Below, piece by piece: positions 16,793 to 25,111 of a DNA stretch of 64,000 nucleotides (positions are counted from its first letter, which is position 1; each line of letters starts with the position of its first letter). The notes below the pieces were generated by a model. That model did not search any database, had not been told where the DNA came from, and saw only the letters and a list, made by a program, of their open reading frames with translations. A program made the position numbers and the translations under genes. The stretch lies in assembly GCF_018398315.1 (NCBI RefSeq), contig NZ_JAHBRW010000001.1, positions 3,046,501 through 3,110,500 of the forward strand. Direction: 5' to 3'. This DNA comes from Chelatococcus sp. YT9 (GTDB lineage: Bacteria > Pseudomonadota > Alphaproteobacteria > Rhizobiales > Beijerinckiaceae).

Positions 16793-17286
16793 ATCCCACA
16801 ACGGATCCAGCTGCTCTCGCCAATTTGCGCGACATCGTCACGCCGTCGCCGATCTCTTACTGGCCACCCACGTCGGGCTGGTGGATCCTGGCGATGGTCC
16901 TGCTGGCCTGCCTTGTGATCCTTGTTGCACGCATGATCGCGCGCTATCGGCATAATGCCTACCGGCGCGCAGCCTTGCGCGAACTGCGGGCAATCGGGCC
17001 GGCCGTGGATGCTCCGCGCGCGCAGGCGATATCTGCGGTCCTGAAGCGGGCTGCGCTCGTCGCCTTTCCGCGGGAGAACGTTGCAGCGCTGACGGGGGAG
17101 AAATGGCTGCGCTTTCTCGACCACACGGGCCGCATGGAAGCGTTCAGCACGGAGGCCGGCCGCGACTTCGTCGCGCTCTCCTGCGGCGCGCCGGTTCGCA
17201 GCGATGGCGTCGCAATAGCAACTGCCGCGGAGCGCTGGGTCAACTACCACCACCGTGGTGGCGCAGGCGGAGAAGCGCGATGCTGA
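16789..17286 (+). CDS. DUF4381 membrane protein of MoxR-Bat operon
   Basis: The 165-residue protein begins with the hallmark 'LRDIVTPSPISYWPPTSGWW', followed by one transmembrane helix (ILAMVLLACLVILVARMI) and a basic cytoplasmic helical domain. This is the DUF4381 layout, found between DUF58 and the first VWA gene in Bat operons. It overlaps both neighbours by a few bases. Presumed role: membrane anchor or assembly factor for the VWA proteins. Confidence 0.88.
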   Translation: MNPTTDPAALANLRDIVTPSPISYWPPTSGWWILAMVLLACLVILVARMIARYRHNAYRRAALRELRAIGPAVDAPRAQAISAVLKRAALVAFPRENVAALTGEKWLRFLDHTGRMEAFSTEAGRDFVALSCGAPVRSDGVAIATAAERWVNYHHRGGAGGEARC

Positions 17287-18278
17287 GCTTCGCCTATCCA
17301 TGGGTAGCGCTGCTCCTGCCGGCCCCGCTCGCCATCTATGCGCTCATGCCGCCCTGGACGCAGCGCCGCCCTGGCCTGCGCGTTCCCTTTTTCGGGAAGC
17401 TGGCCGCGTTGACCGGAGCTTCGCCCTTGCCGGGAGTGAGCGTAGGGCGTCGGGGATTTTGGCGCACCACAGCGCTCGTCCTGTGCTGGTGTCTTGCGCT
17501 CGTTGCCATGATGCGGCCGCAGTGGATCGAGCCTCCCATCCATCGTGACAAGCCCGCCCGGGACATGTTGTTGCTCGTCGACCTCTCAGGCTCGATGGAC
17601 ACGACGGACTTCACGGATCCGACAGGCGCGAAGATCAATCGCCTGTCCGCGGTCAAGCTGGTGCTTGATGACTTCCTCGCACGGCGGGAGGGAGACCGGA
17701 TCGGCATCGTGGTCTTTGGCAATGCGCCCTTCACACTTGTTCCGTTCTCCACGGATCTTGATCTCGTTCGCCGGCTTCTGCAGGAGATGCAGGTCGGAAT
17801 GGCCGGGCCACGCACGGTCTTTGGCGATGCCATTGGGCTTGGCATCAATCTCTTTGCCAAATCGACCGCGCCGGCGAAGACCATGATCGCGCTGACGGAT
17901 GGCAACGATACGGCAAGCAGCGTCCCGCCCGCCGAGGCCGCGCGTGTCGCCGCCGACCGCGGTATTGTCATCCATACGGTGGCAATCGGCGATCCCACCG
18001 CAGCGGGAGAGGAGAAGCTGGATGAGGCGGCGCTGCAAGATGTCGCCCGCACGACCGGCGGCGCGTACTACCGCGCGCTGGATCGCGCCGAGCTCGCCGG
18101 TATCTATGCACGGCTTGACGCCGTAGAAACACGCAAGGTCGAAACGGTGGTCTTCCAGCCGAAGATCGATCTCTTCTGGCTGCCCCTGGCGGCGCTGACC
18201 CTCTTCTCAATGCTCGTGCAAGCACTGCGATTCCCGCCTTGGGCGGGGTGGCGGGCCGCTGCGGGAGAGCGCTCATGA
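17280..18278 (+). CDS. BatA-like VWA membrane protein
   Basis: The 332-residue protein starts at the ATG at 17280 (MLSFAYPWVALLL), overlapping the previous stop. Two N-terminal hydrophobic helices frame a short loop, and a VWA domain follows. The metal site is intact: 'LLLVDLSGSMDTTDF' gives DxSxS, and 'ALTDGNDTAS' supplies the later Asp. A C-terminal membrane helix (FWLPLAALTLFSMLVQAL) ends the protein. This is the BatA layout, with the VWA domain in the periplasm tethered at both ends. It probably binds a client protein through a metal-dependent site. Confidence 0.9.
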   Translation: MLSFAYPWVALLLPAPLAIYALMPPWTQRRPGLRVPFFGKLAALTGASPLPGVSVGRRGFWRTTALVLCWCLALVAMMRPQWIEPPIHRDKPARDMLLLVDLSGSMDTTDFTDPTGAKINRLSAVKLVLDDFLARREGDRIGIVVFGNAPFTLVPFSTDLDLVRRLLQEMQVGMAGPRTVFGDAIGLGINLFAKSTAPAKTMIALTDGNDTASSVPPAEAARVAADRGIVIHTVAIGDPTAAGEEKLDEAALQDVARTTGGAYYRALDRAELAGIYARLDAVETRKVETVVFQPKIDLFWLPLAALTLFSMLVQALRFPPWAGWRAAAGERS

Positions 18279-19186
18279 CGGGCGTCTTCGCAGATTTTCA
18301 TTTCCTCCGGCCATGGTGGCTCACCCTTCTTGTGCCAGCCGCCATTCTGGGCTGGACGGCATGGCGGAGTGGAGACACGACGGCTCGTTGGCGGGCCGTT
18401 ATCGATCCGGACCTCCTGCGCCACCTGACAGTTGGTGGCGAGGGGAGGCGCAGGATTGGTCCCGGTTTACTCCTCCTCCTGGGCTGGGTCTGTGGGATCC
18501 TCGCCGTTGCTGGTCCCACCTGGCGGCAGGTGCCGTCACCCTTCGCAGCTGCAGCCCGGCCGGCCCTGTTCGTTCTGAAGGTGACGCCCTCGATGCTCGT
18601 GTCCGACCTGCAGCCGTCACGGCTGGACCGGGCTCGCCAAAAGATGGCCGATCTCATGAAACTGCGCGAAGGCGCGCCGACCGGTCTCGTCGCCTATGCA
18701 GGTTCCGCCCATCTCGTACTGCCCCCGACCGCGGATGGGGATGTTGTTCTCAGCATGGCCGACGCTCTGGCGCCCGCCATCATGCCACGCGAGGGAGACG
18801 CGCTGGGCGAAGCCCTGGCGTTGGCGGCTCGGGTCCTCGCCGACGGCAAGGAGGGAGGATCGATCGTCGTCTTTGCCGACGCAGCGCCCACCGTGGCCCC
18901 GGTGGCGGGTACGCCCCCTGTCACGCTGTTTGCGATGCTGCCGCCCGAGCGCGCGGACGCAGCGCCCGATCTGAAGGCCGCCGCTGCGACCCTTGGTGCG
19001 GACTTTGTCACGCTCACGCTGGACAACGGCGACGTGGAGGCACTGGCTCGTTCCCTCAAGGCGCGAGGCGATGCCTATCCTCCGCCAGGCGAGGGGCAGG
19101 GATGGCAGGAGGCCGGCTTTTGGCTGACACCGATCATCGCCTTGCTTGCCCTTGGCTGGTTCCGGCGTGGCTGGGTGCTCCCATGA
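18275..19186 (+). CDS. BatB-like VWA membrane protein with degenerate metal site
   Basis: The 303-residue protein starts at the ATG overlapping the batA-like stop (ATGA). The layout is BatB: N-terminal helices (WWLTLLVPAAILGW, LLLLLGWVCGILAVAGP), a VWA domain and a C-terminal helix. The canonical DxSxS of the metal site is replaced: the aligned segment reads 'LFVLKVTPSM', giving Lys-x-Thr-x-Ser. The following 'LVSDLQPSRLDRARQKMADL' is well conserved, so the alignment is secure. It likely keeps a structural role without metal-dependent adhesion. Confidence 0.88.
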   Translation: MTGVFADFHFLRPWWLTLLVPAAILGWTAWRSGDTTARWRAVIDPDLLRHLTVGGEGRRRIGPGLLLLLGWVCGILAVAGPTWRQVPSPFAAAARPALFVLKVTPSMLVSDLQPSRLDRARQKMADLMKLREGAPTGLVAYAGSAHLVLPPTADGDVVLSMADALAPAIMPREGDALGEALALAARVLADGKEGGSIVVFADAAPTVAPVAGTPPVTLFAMLPPERADAAPDLKAAAATLGADFVTLTLDNGDVEALARSLKARGDAYPPPGEGQGWQEAGFWLTPIIALLALGWFRRGWVLP

Positions 19187-19842
19187 GAACGATCGCGCAA
19201 CCTCTCGCTGCCGTCGCTCGACATGCGATCGTCTGTGCCGTGGCGGCTGGCCTCCTTGCGCTCGCCATAGCCTGGGCAATGGTTGGCTGGCCGGCGCTCT
19301 GGGCCAGTCCGGACCAGCGGGGGCGCTGGCTCTTTGAGCAGAAACGTTACGGCGATGCGGCCGAGGTGTTCATTGATCCAATGTGGCGCGGCGCCGCCTT
19401 GATGCGGGCTGGACGCTTCAAGGAGGCCGAACAGGTCTTCGTCGGCCTCGAGTCGGCGGAGGCCGCATACGACCAAGGCAACGCTCTCGTCATGCTGGGG
19501 CGCTACCACGAGGCTGTGGCCCGCTACGATCGTGCTCTCGCCTTACGCCCTGGCTGGGCCGACGCGGTCGCCAATCGCCATCTGGCGGCGCTGCGGGAGG
19601 AACGCATGAAGGCACCCGGCGGTGATGCCGGTGACCAGCGTGAGGGGGCCGATCAGATCGTCTACGACAAGGACGCCAGGAATACAGCGGGCCAGGAGAC
19701 CGAGGTTAGCGCAACGGCGATGAGCGACGAGCAGGTTCGTGCGCTCTGGCTCAGGCGTGTTGCCACGAAGCCTGCCGATTTCCTGCGCGCCCGCTTCGCC
19801 AACCAATTGCAGGGCGGAGCGGCGGGGGGGAGCAGGCCTTGA
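19183..19842 (+). CDS. TPR membrane protein (BatC-like)
   Basis: The 219-residue protein starts at the ATG overlapping the preceding stop. It has one N-terminal transmembrane helix (CAVAAGLLALAIAWAM), then TPR repeats around residues 45-125 ('GRWLFEQKRYGDAAEVF', 'AALMRAGRFKEAEQVF', 'GNALVMLGRYHEAVARYDRALAL'). A Gly/Asp-rich linker follows, with a C-terminal 'MSDEQVRALWLRRVATKPADFLRARF' motif typical of TPR members of Bat operons. It is a periplasmic scaffold within the operon. Confidence 0.88.
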   Translation: MRTIAQPLAAVARHAIVCAVAAGLLALAIAWAMVGWPALWASPDQRGRWLFEQKRYGDAAEVFIDPMWRGAALMRAGRFKEAEQVFVGLESAEAAYDQGNALVMLGRYHEAVARYDRALALRPGWADAVANRHLAALREERMKAPGGDAGDQREGADQIVYDKDARNTAGQETEVSATAMSDEQVRALWLRRVATKPADFLRARFANQLQGGAAGGSRP

Positions 19843-21143
19843 GACCCGTTTGGATGCTCCTGCTCATGGGGCTGCTCCTGATGCCTCTCCGGACGGTCGC
19901 GCAGGATGCAGCCTCGTCGCCGCCCGTCATCGTACGCACAAGTCTCGATCCTCAGGATAGCGCCGTTATTGGGCAGCCTATCGCGCTCAACGTGGACGTG
20001 CTCTTCCGCGACGGGATGCCAAGGCCGCCACGGGTGACCATTCCCGAAGTTCAGGGCGCACAGGTCTTTCGCTTCGAGAGCCAGGGGACGACGCTCACAG
20101 AGCGGATCGGGAGCGAATCGTACATGGGCCAGAGGTTCACCTTTGCCGTCTTTGCGCGCAGGGGCGGGACGCTCACGATCCCACCAGCGGAGGTGGTTCT
20201 GCTCGACCGCAATGGCGATGTCAGCGGTTCTACCCAGGGCCAGGTCGTGTCCGCGACAAGCGTCGTGCCGGCGGGTGTTGACCCTTCGGGACCAGTTGTC
20301 GCGACGCGGGAACTGACCCTGAGCGAGACATGGACCCCCGACCCTCGCAGCGCTTTCAAAGCGGGCGATGCGATCCGGCGTACGATCACACGCACCGCCG
20401 CGGACGTGCCGGGCCTCGCAATGCGCGATCTCGACCTGGCACCGCCGGATGGTGTTCGTGTTTATCCGGCCGAGCCGCAGATCGACGACAGAATGAACCG
20501 CGGCATGGTCACCGGACATCGCAGCGACACCATCACCTATGTCTTCGAGCGGGCCGGCACGGCCACCTTGCCCGCTGTCGAACAGCCATGGTGGGATCTG
20601 AATGCGGCGAGCCTGAAGACCGCCACCGGCGCCGGACTAACGCTCTCCATCGCCGCCGCCCCGGGGGAGACGACAGCGGACAATATTGGTGACCATATCG
20701 CGGGTACCAAGCGGGGTTCATGGCTTGAGCTCGCAGTATTCGGCGGCGGCCTGCTGATAGTGGCTGCTTTGCTCGTCGCTGGCATAGGGCGGCTGCGCGC
20801 GTGGCTTGGCGCGAGGAGACGCCGTTTCGCCGAATCAGAGACCAAGGCGTTCCGGGATTTGATGCACGCATGCCGCGGCAATGATCCGGCCAGGATTTAT
20901 CAGGCTCTTTCCATCTGGCGACAGAGATTGCCACACGGGGCTCAACCCCGATTGACCTCAGCCACCGCGGAACTCGAGCGGTCGCTGTTCGCCGACGGCG
21001 AGAGCCCCGGTTGGACGCCCGAGAAGGCAAGAATGTTGGCCGACCGTCTCTCGCGGATGCGTGGGGATATGACGGGCATTACGCGACACGGCGAGCGGAT
21101 GGACCTGCCGGAACTCAATCCGCCGTGTCATTACTCCGCTTGA
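19839..21143 (+). CDS. BatD-family protein
   Basis: The 434-residue protein ends the operon. A signal peptide (VWMLLLMGLLLMPLRTVAQD) leads to a beta-rich extracytoplasmic region with BatD-like phrases ('VRTSLDPQDSAVIGQPIALNVDVLF', 'GGTLTIPPAEV'). One transmembrane helix (LAVFGGGLLIVAALLVAGI) and a short basic cytoplasmic tail follow. The start is TTG at 19839 overlapping the previous TGA, behind GGGGGGGAG; an ATG at 19854 is an alternative. BatD proteins complete the membrane VWA complex. Confidence 0.88.
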   Translation: MRPVWMLLLMGLLLMPLRTVAQDAASSPPVIVRTSLDPQDSAVIGQPIALNVDVLFRDGMPRPPRVTIPEVQGAQVFRFESQGTTLTERIGSESYMGQRFTFAVFARRGGTLTIPPAEVVLLDRNGDVSGSTQGQVVSATSVVPAGVDPSGPVVATRELTLSETWTPDPRSAFKAGDAIRRTITRTAADVPGLAMRDLDLAPPDGVRVYPAEPQIDDRMNRGMVTGHRSDTITYVFERAGTATLPAVEQPWWDLNAASLKTATGAGLTLSIAAAPGETTADNIGDHIAGTKRGSWLELAVFGGGLLIVAALLVAGIGRLRAWLGARRRRFAESETKAFRDLMHACRGNDPARIYQALSIWRQRLPHGAQPRLTSATAELERSLFADGESPGWTPEKARMLADRLSRMRGDMTGITRHGERMDLPELNPPCHYSA

Positions 21144-21218
21144 GCCGAGGTTTCAGCCGTCGGTCGTTTGAGATATAATTACTTTGGCACAATTGCCGGT
21201 CTACTGTGAGGGTGACCT

Positions 21219-21794
21219 ATGACACAGGCTGGACATGCAGGAGCTTCCCCCTCTCTTGGTGCTGCCATCGGGGAAGTTCGTAGTAAATGGGGCTGGTTTG
21301 TTGCACTCGGCGCAGGATTGATCCTGCTCGGTGTCATCGCACTTGCCAATCTCTTCCTCGCGACGGTCGCAACGATCTTCTATATCGGCGCGATGATGCT
21401 GATCGGGGGTATCGTGGAGATTGTGCACGCGTTCCAGGTCAAGACCTGGGGGCGCTTCTTCTATTGGCTTCTCAGCGGGGCGTTCTATGCACTTGCTGGC
21501 GTGATTGCCTTTTATAATCCCCTGCTAGCGTCGGCCGCGCTGACATTGCTGCTTGCTGTTATGCTGGTGGTCGCGGGCATCTTCCGCATTTGGGTCGGAT
21601 TTGCCGCACGCCCGGAGAGCGGCTGGGGCTGGATTGTCGCGACCGGTGTTCTTACGCTCGCCGTGGGCATTCTTGTCTACGCTGCTTGGCCCGGCAACAG
21701 TCTCGTTCTGCTGGGAGCTATTCTCGCGATTGATCTTATCTTCCAAGGCGTGGGCTTCATCAGCTTCGGCATGATGTTGCGAGCGCGGCGCTGA
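21219..21794 (+). CDS. HdeD-family (DUF308) membrane protein
   Basis: The 191-residue protein has six hydrophobic helices in a repeat of paired segments ('WFVALGAGLILLGVIALAN', 'IFYIGAMMLIGGIVEIVHAF', 'FYWLLSGAFYALAGVIAFYNP'). This is the DUF308/HdeD layout. HdeD is an acid-resistance membrane protein in E. coli. The ATG follows GAGGGTGACCT, a good ribosome site. A P-type ATPase gene lies about 490 bases downstream on the same strand. A stress role is inferred. Confidence 0.88.
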   Translation: MTQAGHAGASPSLGAAIGEVRSKWGWFVALGAGLILLGVIALANLFLATVATIFYIGAMMLIGGIVEIVHAFQVKTWGRFFYWLLSGAFYALAGVIAFYNPLLASAALTLLLAVMLVVAGIFRIWVGFAARPESGWGWIVATGVLTLAVGILVYAAWPGNSLVLLGAILAIDLIFQGVGFISFGMMLRARR

Positions 21795-22160
21795 CAACGC
21801 CCTCCATCGTGGCGCCTTTCGTCTGTCATCGGTTTAGCCATCGCTAGGCCGTCAGAATAGAGTTCGCGACGCTCCATGTGCTCCCACTTGGGGCTGCTTG
21901 AGCGCGCCCTCGAGCTGGCAGCCTCCAGCCCGCCAATCGAGAGCGCGCACTTCGCAAGGAAGTACTCCGTGTGAAGTGCCGCAATATGACGAGAGTAGGG
22001 CGGCTCGCATCGTCATTGCCGTCTGGACCAGGGACCTTGGCTTGGCGAGCAGATGAATTTGGCCGAGCCGCCGATCGATAGAAGAAGCTCAGTAAACCGG
22101 CCCCTTTCGCGTCCCGGCCGCTATTCTGCAGGAGCGCACTGACATAATCGCGATTTTCCG
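21795..22160. other. Gene-free stretch
   Basis: This is non-coding sequence between hdeD-like and the ATPase gene. No open frame with coding character is present. The downstream end leads into the FNR/FixK-like box and promoter of the ATPase. Confidence 0.4.
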
Positions 22161-22174
22161 TTGATGTATGTCAA
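22161..22174 (+). promoter_or_regulatory. FNR/FixK-like box upstream of P-type ATPase
   Basis: TTGATgtatGTCAA is a palindrome matching the FNR/FixK consensus TTGA(T/C)-N4-(G/A)TCAA at all consensus positions. It lies 108 bases before the ATPase start codon, a spacing compatible with activation from around -41. It suggests induction at low oxygen. No other such site was found in the window. Confidence 0.5.
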
Positions 22175-22281
22175 CATCCGTGGATGCCCGTCGTGGCTAT
22201 CTTCCTGGGAACGTATAGCAATGTGCACGCCGCGTGCCTGTGTACTGACGAACAGATTGGCGAAGCTGAAAAGGAGAGGTC

Positions 22282-25047
22282 ATGGCGGCGAAGTGGGTGG
22301 ACGCGGCGGTCGCCAATGAGGGGAGGTCCGATGAAGGGATCGAAGCCGGAGCGGTGCCCGAGAGCTGGTACACAAAAACAGCCGAAGAGACTTGCGCTTC
22401 GCTTCGCACCACCGCCGATGGTCTCGATCACCACGAGGCCAGACGCCGTCGCAAGATTTACGGCCCAAATCAGCTGCCGACAGCTGCCCGAACCCACCCG
22501 ATCGTCCGTTTTGTGGCCCAGTTCAACAATGCGCTGATCTATTTCTTGCTCAGTGCTGCCATTGCTGCGGCACTGCTGGGCCATGTTGTTGATGGCGCCG
22601 TAATCGTGATCGTCGTGTTGGTCAACGCGGTGGTCGGGTTCGTGCAGGAAGGACGCGCCGAGCGGGCGCTCGATGCGATCCGCGACATGATTGCGCCGCA
22701 TGCGACCGTCGTGCGCGAGGGCGAGCGTCATACCATCGACGCGCGGGATATCGTGCCAGGAGATGTCGTCGTCCTTGAAGCGGGTGACAAGGTACCAGCC
22801 GACATCAGGCTTTTGCGTGCGCGCGGATTAACCGCTGATGAGGCGATCCTGACAGGCGAATCCGTGCCAGCCGAGAAGCGGGAGGGAATTGTTTCCCAGG
22901 ATGCGCCGTTGGGCGATCGGTTCGCAATGTTGCATTCGGGCACGCTCGTGACGACGGGGCAAGGCTTTGGCATCGCCGTGGCAACAGGCGGCCGGACGGA
23001 GATCGGTCGGATCTCCGATCTCATCGGCAGGGTCGAGACGCTGACGACCCCCCTGTTGCGCCAGATCAATGAGTTCAGCAAGCAATTCACATGGTTTGCC
23101 ATCGGCATCGCAACGGCGCTGTTTGCCTTCGCCGTCCTGGCGCGCAGCTATGACTGGGTCGAGGCGTTGATGGTCGTCGTTGCACTCGCTGTCGGCGTAG
23201 TGCCGGAGGGCCTGCCGGCCGTGATCACTATCACCTTGGCCATCGGGGTACGCCGGATGGCGGCGCGCCACGCCGTCGTCCGCCGGTTGCCGGCGGTCGA
23301 GACCTTGGGTGCGACCTCGGTGATCTGTTCCGATAAGACGGGGACGCTGACCAAGAACCAGATGACGGTTCAACGCGTGGCCACGGCGCAGGGGGTGACG
23401 GAACTGTCCGGGAGCGGATATGCGCCGGAGGGGCGCCTCACGTCTGCGGATGGTGGAGACGCCATGCCGGACAGCGCGCGCGACGCCTTGATCCTCGCCG
23501 CTCTCCTCTGCAACGACGCCAGGCTTGTCGAGCAGGGCGGGCAATGGTCCGTTCTCGGCGATCCGATGGAGGGGGCCTTGGTGACCCTCGCCGCCAAGGC
23601 GGGCCTTCACGCGGAGACAAGCCGCGAGACCTGGACGAGGCTGGATGAGATTCCCTTCGATGCACAGCATCGGTTCATGGCGACCCTGCATACGGGGCCG
23701 GACGGGGAACGCTGCATTTTTGTGAAGGGTGCACCCGAACGCGTACTTGCGATGTGCATCGATCAAGCCGGTCCGGGCGACAGCCGTTCTGTCGACCTCG
23801 CCTATTGGCAACGGCGCATTGATGCCGCTGCTGCCGCTGGCGAGCGGGTTCTCGGCTTTGCAACGATGGTCCCGCCCGCCGACGTTGACAGAATGACCTT
23901 CGAGACCGTCAACTCCGGGCTGACCTTTCTTGGCATCGTCGGCTTCATCGATCCGCCGCGCGAGGAGGCAATTGCGGCGGTGGCCGAGTGCCGGCGTGCC
24001 GGTATCGCGGTCAAGATGATCACCGGCGATCACAGCGGCACGGCCGCCGCCATCGCTCGCCAGCTCGCCCTGGCCGACGATCCCAAAGCCATCGAGGGCG
24101 CCGCCCTCGATTCCCTCTCGGATGAGGAGCTTCGCACGGTCGCGGAGGAAGTCAGCGTCTTCGCGCGCACCACGCCGGAGCACAAGCTCAGGATCGTGCG
24201 TGCGCTCCAGGCCAACGAGCATATCGTTGCCATGACAGGCGATGGCGTGAATGATGCGCCGGCGCTGAAGCAGTCGGATGTCGGAGTTGCCATGGGCCGC
24301 AAGGGGACCGAGGCTGCGAAGGAAGCGGCGCAGATGGTGCTCCTCGACGACAATTTTGCCTCGATCGTAGCGGCCGTTCACGAGGGCCGCACGGTCTATG
24401 ACAACATCCGCAAGGTCATTGGCTGGACGCTTCCCACCAATGGCGGCGAGACACTCTGCGTGGTTCTCGCGATCATTTTCGGCCTCGCCTTGCCGATGAC
24501 ACCGGTGCAGATTCTCTGGATCAACATGATCCTGACTGTAACGCTCGGCTTGGTCCTCGCCTTTGAGCCTTCCGAGCCGAACGTGATGCGGCGTCCGCCG
24601 CGCAAACGGGGCGCCCCCATCCTGTCTCAGTTCCTGGTCTGGCGGATCGTATTCGTGTCATTTCTCTTCATGTTGGGAGTATTCGGTGTGTTCTACTACG
24701 CTCTCGGGCGGGGGTATACCGAGGCGGAAGCCCGTACCATGGTCGTCAATACGGTCGTCGTGATGGAGATTTTTTATCTCTTCAACGTTCGCTACCTGCA
24801 CATGTCCTCGTTCAGCTTAATCGGCGCGATGGGAACGCCGCCTGTGCTCGGAGCGATCGGGGTGATTATCGTTGCGCAGTTTGCATTCACCTACACGCCC
24901 TTCATGCATGAGCTGTTTGACAGCGCGCCGATCTCCTTCGGGGATGGCCTGTTGATCATCGCTGTCGGCGTGGTCACGATGATCGTGCTCGAGATTGAGA
25001 AGGTGATTACACGCCGGGTCTCGCCGGCTGCATCCTATACAGCATAA
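22282..25047 (+). CDS. P2-type cation-transporting P-type ATPase
   Basis: The 921-residue protein starts at an ATG after AAAAGGAGAGGTC. An N-terminal cation-ATPase domain ('ETCASLRTTADGLDHHEARRR') precedes helices M1-M2. The TGE actuator loop is 'LTGESVPAEK'. M4 carries 'VPEGLPAV', and the phosphorylation motif is 'CSDKTGTLTKNQ' with Asp 351. The hinge motif is 'MTGDGVNDAPALKQSDVGVAMG', and six C-terminal helices complete it. The PEGLPA segment places it with Ca2+/Na+-type P2 pumps. M6 reads 'WINMILTVTLGLVLAFEP', so the usual T-D of Ca2+ pumps is missing and the ion is uncertain (as in Pma1-like bacterial pumps). An FNR/FixK-like box lies upstream. Confidence 0.93.
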   Translation: MAAKWVDAAVANEGRSDEGIEAGAVPESWYTKTAEETCASLRTTADGLDHHEARRRRKIYGPNQLPTAARTHPIVRFVAQFNNALIYFLLSAAIAAALLGHVVDGAVIVIVVLVNAVVGFVQEGRAERALDAIRDMIAPHATVVREGERHTIDARDIVPGDVVVLEAGDKVPADIRLLRARGLTADEAILTGESVPAEKREGIVSQDAPLGDRFAMLHSGTLVTTGQGFGIAVATGGRTEIGRISDLIGRVETLTTPLLRQINEFSKQFTWFAIGIATALFAFAVLARSYDWVEALMVVVALAVGVVPEGLPAVITITLAIGVRRMAARHAVVRRLPAVETLGATSVICSDKTGTLTKNQMTVQRVATAQGVTELSGSGYAPEGRLTSADGGDAMPDSARDALILAALLCNDARLVEQGGQWSVLGDPMEGALVTLAAKAGLHAETSRETWTRLDEIPFDAQHRFMATLHTGPDGERCIFVKGAPERVLAMCIDQAGPGDSRSVDLAYWQRRIDAAAAAGERVLGFATMVPPADVDRMTFETVNSGLTFLGIVGFIDPPREEAIAAVAECRRAGIAVKMITGDHSGTAAAIARQLALADDPKAIEGAALDSLSDEELRTVAEEVSVFARTTPEHKLRIVRALQANEHIVAMTGDGVNDAPALKQSDVGVAMGRKGTEAAKEAAQMVLLDDNFASIVAAVHEGRTVYDNIRKVIGWTLPTNGGETLCVVLAIIFGLALPMTPVQILWINMILTVTLGLVLAFEPSEPNVMRRPPRKRGAPILSQFLVWRIVFVSFLFMLGVFGVFYYALGRGYTEAEARTMVVNTVVVMEIFYLFNVRYLHMSSFSLIGAMGTPPVLGAIGVIIVAQFAFTYTPFMHELFDSAPISFGDGLLIIAVGVVTMIVLEIEKVITRRVSPAASYTA

Positions 25048-25111
25048 GCCGGCGAGGGGCCTATCGCCATGCGTCGGCGCAGGCGCCGAGAAGGGGCAGG
25101 CTATTCCTTGA

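Noticed and set aside
18313-19182. Upstream extension of the TPR protein frame and other long plus-strand frames inside the Bat operon
   Set aside because: The ATG at 19183 overlaps the preceding stop and begins a normal membrane anchor; the extension is antiparallel in character to the VWA gene it overlaps.
22828-24381. 517-codon minus-strand open frame opposite the P-type ATPase
   Set aside because: Composition-driven shadow of the ATPase gene, which carries all catalytic motifs.
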